Source: Phallusia fumigata (Eukaryota > Chordata > Ascidiacea > Phlebobranchia > Ascidiidae). From it: 27,671 bases of DNA. Numbering within the stretch: the first letter of the stretch is position 1; the number at the start of each line of letters is the position of its first letter. The position numbers and the translations under genes are program-made. Positions 10,191 through 19,500 of the stretch are shown here, piece after piece. The DNA lies in the NCBI GenBank assembly GCA_008931825.1, contig QXVZ01020549.1, forward strand, positions 1-27,671, read 5' to 3'. The notes beneath the pieces are model-generated. The model saw only the letters and a list, made by a program, of their open reading frames with translations. It did no database searches and had not been told where the DNA came from.

Positions 10191-11068
10191 AACATGTGGT
10201 CCATACTAAATGATATTCTTGTTGATTCTTATATTCTTAACAACAAATTAATTTTGATGTTGTAACTTATTGTACATTAAGAAGGGTTGTTTCGTATTTG
10301 TTGCAATCAGTATGGTAAAAATATTGCTAGCTACAACTTTATTCAAAATAGTTATGTTTTATATTAGTCTTTGCAAAAAAAATATTATGTAGAGTTTTCA
10401 TTTGCACTGATAAAGTGAAGCTTCCATATGTTTTGCCTCTGCAGTTTTATCTGAACCCTGTTTCTATGCATTTTACATGAGAACTCATGTAAATATGTGG
10501 TGGCCTTATTGCTTTTACATCNTTAAAAAATATTATTGTGTTTGTAGAAAAAACAGACACAAAAATGTTACGTAAGTTTAAATTTTTTATGTGTACAAAT
10601 TTCAGATTCAAGGATCTTTTGGTTAAAAGGACCAAGCAGCTTGCACCGAACATAGACATCAGCTTTGAACTGTCAACAGATGGAAGTGGACGTGGGGCAG
10701 CACTTGTGGCTGCGGTGGAAAGCAGAATCCATAAACTTCAATTGAAGTAGAACATGTGGTCCATACTAAATGATATTCTTGTTGATTCTTATATTCTTGA
10801 CAACAAATTAATTTTTGATGTTGCAACTTATTGTACATTAAGTAAGGTTGTTTCGTATTTGTTGCAATCAGTATGGTGAAAATATTGCTAACTACAACTT
10901 TATTCAAAATATTAGTCTTTGCAAAAAAATATTATGTTGAGTTTACATTTGCACTGATAAAGCGAAGCTTCCATATGTTTTGCCTCTGCAGTTTTATCTG
11001 AACCCTGTTTCTATGCATTTTACATGAGAACTCATGTAAATATGTGGTGGCCTTATTGCTTTTACATC
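9963..11068 (+). repeat. Direct repeat meeting at gap 10522 (probable haplotype duplication)
   Basis: 9963-10521 and 10523-11068 align end to end. The first copy ends at the N, and the second begins at the base after it. The last hexokinase exon is identical in both; differences are small indels and substitutions in non-coding DNA. Confidence 0.88.
10606..10750 (+). CDS. Repeated hexokinase last exon (allelic copy)
   Basis: This exon encodes exactly the same residues as 10046-10190, with the same acceptor and TAG stop. It lies 560 bp downstream, immediately after the N at 10522. No additional upstream exon precedes it in this contig, so it could not form a second enzyme. It is interpreted as the other haplotype of the same exon at a contig join. 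The flanking 3' sequence differs from the first copy by a few substitutions and small indels. Confidence 0.8.
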
Positions 11069-11700
11069 CTGCACTCACATTGTATTCATTTTGTATTTGT
11101 AGAATTCTACCTAGTTTTATTGTCACTCACTCTGTATTTACTAACCAAAGTGGTGTATGTTTGGAGTTAATGCATTTCTAAACTAGGGTTTAAAGTTATA
11201 AATAAGTAGTGTTGTTACTTAAAGATAACTTGTTTCAAAAGAAACAAGCTTTTTTCTGTGCATGCTGCTTTGTACAAAAAATGTTTTACATGTATATTTC
11301 TGTTGTGCATTTAGACACCTGTCCAAAACACTGCCTACAAGCTTCCAATGGCTATTCCACACCTAGAAGTGAATTGCACCTGTTCCTCACTAATAAACAT
11401 AAGTTGCACTTACAAATATTTGTTTTTTTGCTTTTTAGGGTAAGAAAAGATAACACTGACAAAATATGTCACAGTTGTAGTGAAATGTTGAACTGGGTAG
11501 ATGTAGCGAGGCAAGTTCTATATATAGGTAGTTGACGTTGCTTAGGAATGTCCAAAATAACATCTTCATCAGGAGAACAACTGTAAAAACAAAATGTTGG
11601 AGAAAAAAATTCCCAGAAATTTGATTTACTGCTCATGTGGTCAAGCGGTAAATGTAGTTCATATGGCTTCTATCCTAGTATAGGTAACCTAATGTAATAT
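11069..11700. other. Hexokinase 3' flank and intergenic DNA
   Basis: An AATAAA at 11392-11397 is the first canonical polyadenylation hexamer I noticed downstream of the hexokinase stop. A 108-codon frame at 11209-11535 shows no domain and no codon pattern like the neighbouring exons. Nothing else is recognised here. Confidence 0.35.
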
Positions 11701-11701
11701 C

Positions 11702-11837
11702 CTAGTATGGTCAACCTAATGTAGGTCTAATAAGCAACTGCAGTTCATAGGGCTTAACATTAGAAGTACAATAGTGTGTGTGATAGACTCACAAAACGAT
11801 TTTGCTTATGAGACCTACATTAGGTTGCCCATACTAG
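11702..11837. repeat. Inverted repeat, 35-bp arms (MITE-like hairpin)
   Basis: The arm 11702-11736 (starting CTAGTATGGTCAACCTAATG) pairs with 11803-11837 with two mismatches, enclosing a 66-bp loop. A related direct copy, CCTAGTATAGGTAACCTAAT, sits just upstream from 11674. The arrangement suggests a small foldback transposable element, or part of one. I could not define a target-site duplication. Confidence 0.6.
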
Positions 11838-12259
11838 CATATTTCTAAATACAAGTGTTTTAAAATATACCCATACCACACTATACTCATAAGGATCATA
11901 ACCCTTAAGAGGAATAATAAAAAGCAAACAAAATTTTATCTTGTTGCCTACTGTTAACGAATTTTGAAATGCGTCAATAATATTCTTTGCTTTGGGTGTT
12001 TTCATTGTCAGGCATGGAAAACTAAACACGCTTTTGAATCAAATACTTGAAAACTCTGAGAATAAAAATTCTATGTTGTGCATCCCTTGGCACAACCACA
12101 AGAAGTCTGTTGGTTTCAGAATGTAATGTTTTTAGTTGGAACGCAAGAGACTAAGCCGATACAAAACCTTATGTAGGCACTTGCAATGATCTCTTGACCA
12201 TCCTAGTGAGATTTAAAAAAATTAATACAGATAACATAAACAATCGATAAAAAAACAAT

Positions 12260-14805
12260 TTACATTGCAGTGGAGTGGTGTGCTTCTGGAAATACATATC
12301 TCCTAACATCAGTTTGTTTCAATTTTTGTAGCTCTGAAACTTCAGACTTCAGCTTTTTAATATCTTCTAGGATTAATGCATTGTTCTATACCAATAATGA
12401 ATTCATTTTAGGAGTGTACATTAATATGACACACCATGTTTGCCATACAGGTACTTTACAACATAACAATGCAGATTCTATGAAATTTGACTTTGAATTT
12501 TGTCTTGGACTTAAGTGCTGTTTCAAATTAGAAAAACCTGGTTTTAATGGATTTATTGACTAGGCTTTGTGAATCGAAGACTGCATTTGAACTTGTTTAT
12601 ATTCGTTTTTTTGCTTGGACGTTTGGGATAAATTTTTGGTTGGCCTATTCACCCAAATTCCTAAATACTCCCTACTAGTGACAAAATAAAAACAAATGAG
12701 GCCAAAAACAACGTTTTAAAAAGCTTGCCAAAATCTGTCAATGTTTCTTAAAATACGGTGGTAGATTAGTAAATAACAGTGAATATCAGTATGATACAAC
12801 CATTAGTAGAGCTGACAAAGCAGTAGTAAAAGACTGATTAGCAATGTACCTCTCTGTTGAGTTTAATCTCATGCTGCAAAACCATGTTGTGTTGAGTCAA
12901 TTGCTTCAAACTGCTTGGAGCTGTAGTTTCATACACAGAGTCAGCAGCGTTGTTTAGAATGGCCAAGGTTTTGTTTTCTCTGCTGCTTATCATCTGGTTT
13001 TGTTCACCGGTTATGATTCTTTCAAGCTCAGCCAATTCTGCCTGTGATATTACAAGTCCTGTAGTGGTCATTTTAGGCAGACTCTTAAGAGATTTACATT
13101 TTTAAAACAAACCTTTGTTAAATAAAAATTATTTGTTAAACCAATTCTTTTTCAATATTCCTCTTTTTTTTAAACAAATTGCAAGCTAACATAATTTTAT
13201 TGTGTAAGCTAACTCAACACAATCAATAAATCATTTTTGTGTACCATGACATTTTACACTGCATAAGTTTTAGAAACTTTTTTTTAACAAAAACAAAAAT
13301 CATTTTGTATCATTAGCAATGTTAACCATACATGACTGTGTCTGAAAGTATTTACTTTGTGTAGTTGGGAATGGTGGTGAACATTGTTTTGTAGTTTTGT
13401 GATTGTCATTGCTTTTACTGGATATTCTTTGTCCTTGTAAGTTCGCAGCACCTGCAACAGAAATAGTATGGCCGGTAATGATCAAGATTCTTGGCTATTT
13501 TACCACAATAATGTTTGACATTACAAATCTACCTGCAGGTCTGAAAGCAGGAAATCCAACTGATGTTCAAGATTGAGAAGTTCCACTTCCAAGTCTGTTT
13601 GCGAATAAACACATTTTTTATTTTTTTAGGTCCAGTTCAGATTTTAAGTTTTTGCACACAGTAACAAAATACTGTGAAAACATAATGCAATTTAGGGTCA
13701 AGCTTGATAGTAAATGTCTAACAACCTTTAGGCTTTCTGTTAGGATGCAGCTTGTCTTTAAGTTTGTATTTTTATCCTCAGTCAAAAAACAACCTCCTGA
13801 TTGCTACATTAGCATGATGTTTCATTTTTTTAATTACATTACATGCAGGAAGGAAATTCAATACAACACAACAGAAACACAAAGAGTCAGTTCTTTGTTA
13901 CATTTAAGAGTTTGGCCATTCCAGGAGGGGGAGGGAATTTAAGAACCGTATGGTTTTAAACAAGGTGCGCATTTCACAGCCAGACTCTCTTAATAAATTT
14001 ATGGTCATTTTCCCTTTTTTCCAGTCTGTATTTCTACTGGCATATTAAAGTTCATTTGGGTAAAGCAATGATACCCCAGTTTGTGTGACCAATAATCATA
14101 CTTACGTTAGTTTCAATTGTTATAGCAACTAGTCTAAAACAATCACCAATTTTATTACCAACATAATCAAANTATACAAAGCAAAGGCAACTACTGTGCT
14201 AACCAAGCATGGCACAGTTGCTTAACTGAGCACTACACCTTTAGACCTTACTCTCTATAAGCAAATTATTCAATAAGTCTTTCAACATAACTTTGCAATA
14301 CTGTGCTGAATAACCCTTCATGTCCTACATATTATCTAAAGACCTGTAAAACACAAAATTTAAAAATGACAATTGCATTTGACAATAGATCTTGACATGT
14401 ATTTGTCAGACCAATAAAAACATATTTTGCTGCCTTACCGGTGTGGGGGCGACTAGCTGTTGAAACAGTTTTTGATTTTGCCTTGACACTTGTTTTAGAG
14501 CTTGGCTGTGGTGATGAAAGGGTCGGCAGGGAGTCTCTTTGCCATTGTGAATAATCCTACACCAATGAAACAACAATTCAATAAATACAAAATATTAGCT
14601 ACAAAACAGTTTTTAGAAAATATTATTTAGAAATTTGGTTGACACTAAAAGTAAAAAAAACTTAGGTGTTCGCTTCAGCCAATGTTCTTACTTGAAACTC
14701 GACAGATAGTTTGCCTTCGATAGCTTTTAATATTTCAGCCTTTACTTCTTCGTCAGATTTGGCAAATCGCGAAGCAGCATTTCGGCCCCAGCCCTCGTTC
14801 GTCAT
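12260..14805 (-). CDS. C20orf96-like coiled-coil protein (complete, 6 exons, 235 aa)
   Basis: Reading leftwards, exons are 14692-14805 (ATG), 14439-14556, 13533-13594, 13356-13451, 12850-13041 and 12260-12385 (TAA). All introns are GT-AG and all phases agree. The N-terminus (MTNEGWGRNAASRFAKSDEE) and a Ser/Pro-rich linker have no known domain. The rest is predicted coiled coil: LEVELLNLEHQLDFLLSDLQ, then VLRTYKDKEYPVKAMTITKL, then AELAELERIITGEQNQMISS, ending in a leucine-heptad segment LEDIKKLKSEVSELQKLKQ. The order and spacing of TYxDxEYxxKxxxIxxL and following ELxEL match my recollection of vertebrate C20orf96, a poorly characterised coiled-coil protein that is longer (about 360 aa) because of its N-terminus. 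Molecular function is unknown. The fifth exon could start earlier, at an in-frame acceptor near 13080. The gap at 14172 lies in the second intron, so a hidden exon is possible. Confidence 0.68.
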
Positions 14806-14930
14806 AGTTTCGTGATGTGTGGATAATCTGTTAAGTTAGGGGTGCTTTTTTTCTAACTACGCTAACAATAAAAATGCTGCCGTGTTCGGAAACATCAAAA
14901 AATGCTTAAAACCATTTTGCTTGTGAAAGT

Positions 14931-14942
14931 GTTGCTAACAAC
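14931..14942. promoter_or_regulatory. X-box-like (RFX) imperfect palindrome
   Basis: GTTGCTAACAAC is an imperfect palindrome close to the RFX X-box consensus GTNRCC-RGYAAC with no spacer. It lies about 125 bp upstream of the minus-strand ATG and is conserved in the other copy (15897-15908). RFX sites at this distance commonly mark cilia genes. A match this short can also occur by chance. Confidence 0.3.
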
Positions 14943-15558
14943 CCTACGCTGTGTATTTCCCTCTAGTGTCGAGAGTTTAAAAATGCGGCACATTAAATTG
15001 TCAACGATAGATTTGGCACACTTCAAAACGGAACACTATTTTTAAATTGTGGAAAAATCTGCTACCTTAATGCGGTATTACAAATATATCACAAAATTTT
15101 TATCATTAAAAAATATTTAAACTTCACATCAGGGTATTTACCTAGTTTGTGTACGTGGAAGATGTAAGTCGGCTGTTTGTAGAATCTATGAGGTACAATT
15201 CAAAGTTATATTATTTTTGATATAATTAGATCTTTAGTCAATGCTTGTACAGATTAATTGTAATTATGGTATTAGAATATTTTTAAAATTGCCTGCCAAT
15301 ATACAAAAAAATGATTTTTATTTTAGTTCAAAGAAACTTTGTCTTTGTTTATAATTTGTAACATGTTGTACCTCAGATTTCTTGTAAAATCCGGTCATAA
15401 AAATTGGAAAAAACGAACGCGCGTTTTATCTTTGCGAAATGAAGGTAAACTAGCTGAAAAGTAAAAAAATAAAACAATAACATTGGGTTTGGGAAAATTA
15501 CACCGAAACCTTCAACGCTTTTTTAGTTTCTGTGTAAAAGGTTTTAACGCTAATAAGA

Positions 15559-15660
15559 ATGACCAAGTCAAATCGATCAGACAAAAGCAAACCTTCGACC
15601 TCCTCTTTATTACCGGTTCCTGCAACAACTTTGTGCTTCGACAAAAATGAATTTATGAAG
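15559..15660 (+). CDS. COG2 exon 1, allelic copy
   Basis: This exon encodes the same 34 residues as 16530-16631, including TLCFDKNEFMK, and ends in the same GTAG donor. The contig ends at 15779 just inside exon 2 (GCAAGTTT), so no further exons follow in this copy. It is read as the second haplotype. Confidence 0.78.
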
Positions 15661-16495
15661 GTAGTTAAAGTTAAACTAAACTGTTATATATGTGACCATA
15701 AAAACAAATACTTAGTGTACTTCATTTTACAATCACCAGTACAACATGGTTTGTGTGTGTCTAATTTCAGGCAAGTTTNTATGTGTGGATAATCTGTTAA
15801 GTTAGGGGTGCTTTTTTTCTAACTACGCTAACAATAAAAATGCTGCCGTGTTCGGAAACATCAAAAAATGCTTAAAACCATTTTGCTTGTGAAAGTGTTG
15901 CTAACAACCCTACGCTGTGTATTTCCCTCTAGTGTCGAGAGTTCAAAAATGCGGCACATTAAATTGTCAACGATAGATTTGGCACACTTCAAAACGGAAC
16001 ACTATTTTTAAATTGTGGAAAAATCTGCTACCTTAATACGGTATTACAAATATGTCACAAAATTTTTATCATTAAAAAATATTTAAACTTCACATCAGGG
16101 TATTTACCTAGTTTGTGTACGTGGAAGATGTAAGTCGGTTGTTTGTAGAATCTTTGAGGTACAATTCAAAGTTGTATTATTTTTGATATAATTAGATCTT
16201 TAGTCAATGCTTGTACAGATTAATTGTAATTATGGTATTAGAATATTTTTAAAATTGCCTGCCAATATACAAAAAAATGATTTTTATTTTAGTTCAAAGA
16301 AACTTTGTCTTTGTTTATAATTTGTAACATCTTGTACCTCAGGTTTCTTGTGAAACTCGGTCATAAAAATTGGATAAAACGAACGCGTGTTTTGTCTTTG
16401 CGAAATGAAGGTAAACTAGCTGGAAAGTAAACAATATAAACAATAACATTGGGTTTGGAAAAATTACACCGAAACTTTCTTAACACGCTTTTTTT

Positions 16496-16497
16496 AG
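16496..16497 (+). promoter_or_regulatory. Candidate splice-leader acceptor before COG2
   Basis: CGCTTTTTTTAG ends at 16497, 33 nt before the ATG at 16530, and a very similar site precedes the ATG in the other copy. A T-rich tract plus AG with no evident upstream donor fits an ascidian trans-splice acceptor. Only transcript 5' ends could prove it. Confidence 0.35.
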
Positions 16498-16529
16498 TTT
16501 CTGTGTAAAAGGTTTTAACGCTAATAAGA

Positions 16530-19500
16530 ATGACCAAGTCAAATCGATCAGACAAAAGCAAACCCTCGACCTCCTCTTTATTACCCGTTCCTGCAACAAC
16601 TTTGTGCTTCGACAAAAATGAATTTATGAAGGTAGTTTAATTTAACTGTTATATATGTGATCATGAAAACAAATACTTTGTGTACTTCATTTTACATTCA
16701 CCAGTACATTTCAGGCAAGTTTCAGTGTGGATCATTTTGTTGCGGATTGTCGAAAACGAGTGCAGTTGGAGGTTTTACGCCAAGACCTAGAGGTTTACTT
16801 CAAATTGCTGAAAAATGCAATGATTGAATTGATCAACAAGGACTATGCAGACTTTGTCAATTTGTCAAGCAATCTAGTAAGCAGACTTGTGTTAAATACA
16901 ACACTGTGTGTTTGTTATTTTACAGCATAAGCAATTAACTTTGCTTGCTTTTTATCAGGTTGGAATGGAAAAAGCTATAGGACAGTTGCGGGGTCCTTTA
17001 CAGGAAATACGCCACGAGGTTAAAGTATGTATTGTTAAAATAGTGCTATACATAGTTTTATAAGTGATGTATACTGAACTAGCCTACAAGTTTGGACCAA
17101 AACCTAATATTCAACCAAACCATAAAAATTGGTTTTGGTAAAACATAAAAGTTTTGCCCTAGCTAGATTTTTTGGCGAAAATTCTATGTTGCAAAAGGAT
17201 CAATGGTTTTATAGTTTTTGTTCTGTTGTCAAAACTTCCATTGTATTTTTAAACAAAATCTTCAGTTTTTGCTGATTTTTTGTAAAGGTTTGGATTGACA
17301 AACTATCAATAAAAAGTATTTTTCAACAAAAAGTACCACAATGGTTAAGTCAAATTCATGCATAACCGTTTTTGTGGTAACCAAACTGTAGTTCTATGCT
17401 AAGTTAAACTTTTCAGGCAGTTAACTGAGCAAGGTTACATCAGTAGACATATACAATTGTATGATTAAAAAAATCAAATAGTTTTTGTATTACGAAGTTG
17501 CAAAATTCCTTTAATGATTTGCCAATATTTTTTGGGTTTAAAGGATGTAAATGAGGTCATAACCAAAGAAATGAAGGACTTTGAGCTTGCCCTAGAAAAG
17601 CAAAAAGCATTATCCAACCGGCGAAAACTGCTTGGCCACATGCAGGGTTTACTTCAGGCAATTGAAAAAATTGAACATATTCAGAGATCAGAAGATTCAA
17701 CAATGGGCCAAGTTAGTGTTTCGCTGTTTTATTATGATCAGTTATGACCTTTTATTTTGAATTTGTTTCTTTACTAACACAGATTCTTGAGCGAATTGCT
17801 GGTGAATTCAATCAGCTTCAACACCACACCATGTACTGCAAAGGCTTGCCAGTTCTAAACCTAATTAGACCGGTAAATTGAGTTACAGCTACTAATAAAA
17901 ATCCAAGTATGGTGCAAGATAGTCATTTTTTAATTTTAAGGGTTTAATTGCAGAATTAATAAAGCTAAGGCAGTGTGTCCCGAACAATGCTAAGAAAATT
18001 TGTGACTAAATAGCAAAATTTCACCTTGCCATTTTTGAAACATTTTTTATGACAGTGATGTTTATGTTTCCATGACAGCAAGTAAACATGCTTTTTCTCA
18101 TTGAAATATTTCTTGATGCAGAGAATATCCAGTATAACAAGCTACCTTCAAAGCAGTTTAGAAGGTGAGCTGGTAAAAGGCATGGCAGAGCTTGAAGCCA
18201 CTCATATCCATAGATGTCTCAATTCCTATGCACTAATTGGCAAAACCAAAGATGCTGAAGTCCTTGTTCGCATGCACATTGTCAAACCTCATTTGCAACA
18301 AGTAGGTTGAATTGTTTCTGGCTTTTCTTTTACATGGTATTTTTGCCCAAATCGATCTTATTGTTGATCACACAAACAATGTTAACAAAAAAATACAAGC
18401 ATTAGAAAATTGGTTATATGGTTGCCTGCTGTATTTATGTATTAGGTGTCTGACCCAAGGTTAGTATTTTTGAACCAATAGTAAAAATGTCATTACCCTA
18501 TGCACAACTTGTTTATTAACATTGTTTATGGCATCGGGGAAAAACAAGTTAATTATATCTTTCTATCTTGTGTTTCACTGAGCAAGAAAAGTAAAAAATA
18601 TTGTACCAACCCAGTGCAACAATAAAAATTCGTTTGACGGCAGACTCAATATAAGCATAAGACATTGAGGCATTACTTAACCCAAGATAATACTGAAGCA
18701 TACAAACAGTATCCAGGTATTTTTTTAACATCCCTAGCGCTGTCAGTCTTTCACTGGTCAGAAAGACCAAACTTTGACTCTGATATGGAAACATGTTTTA
18801 AAACATTGGTGTTTCCTTATTACATGACTTGATTTTTCAGCTTATGGAAGAGCAACATGGTGACTTGACTGTCCAAAGTTTGAAGACAATGTTTTACAAA
18901 ATACTGGATGTTGTGCCAAATCATCTACGATTGTTGTGTAACATCACGTCAGGAAGAAAAAACAGGTTTGTTGGATGTCTGAAACCGTGAAATGTTGTTG
19001 ATTGTGACACAACTACTGTATTTTTGCTGCACTCATTCTTAGATCTGGTGAGCAATTTCGTGGGATCCCAGGCTATGACTTTGTGGTAAATTCTGCTTGG
19101 CCAGAAGTTGTGTCATCCCTGGAAAAATATCTTCCTGAACTCTTTGCTTCTGGTGACCCAAACATTTTTCACAAGGTTTGACAAATGCCTGCACAAAACT
19201 AGAAAACTTACCTGCACATTTTACATGTACCTTGGACTGACTTTTTTTGCACAAATATTCTTCATTTAATTACTTTAGTCCAGTGGAGGTTGTTTTCCTA
19301 AAAGTGGCAAGATGTCCAAAAAAACATTTAAAAAATGTGTTTTAATTTTTACTTTTACTGTTGTTTCAACTGTTAATGATAAAGTGGGCATGGTAATGTA
19401 ATATTTATCAATAACATTGCCAAGAAAATCTGTGTATCTGTGATACAAGAAAGTGCCACTTTCTACCATAAAACCACTGATAGTTAGCGATTCGATTTTT

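Larger units (their letters stand above)
14806..16529. promoter_or_regulatory. Divergent promoter region between C20orf96-like gene and COG2 (partly duplicated)
   Basis: The two start codons face away from each other. Most of the apparent 1.7-kb spacing comes from the repeat 14815-15778 / 15781-16722. Within one copy the distance from 14805 to the COG2 ATG (15559) is about 750 bp, so a shared bidirectional promoter is likely. No TATA box stands out. Possible elements are the X-box-like site at 14931-14942 and an acceptor upstream of each ATG. Confidence 0.5.
14815..16722 (+). repeat. Direct repeat meeting at gap 15779 (probable haplotype duplication)
   Basis: 14815-15778 (964 bp) and 15781-16722 (942 bp) align throughout, with the first ending at the N and the second starting one base after the single base at 15780. 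Each carries COG2 exon 1 (15559-15660 and 16530-16631) encoding the same 34 residues with only synonymous changes. The intron differs by indels, including about 22 bp present before 15770 and absent from the second copy. Confidence 0.88.

Noticed and set aside
13300..13485. 61-codon minus-strand frame starting MIITGHTISVAG
   Set aside because: The real exon in this place (13356-13451) uses another frame, entered through the acceptor at 13452 and matching the coiled-coil family pattern.
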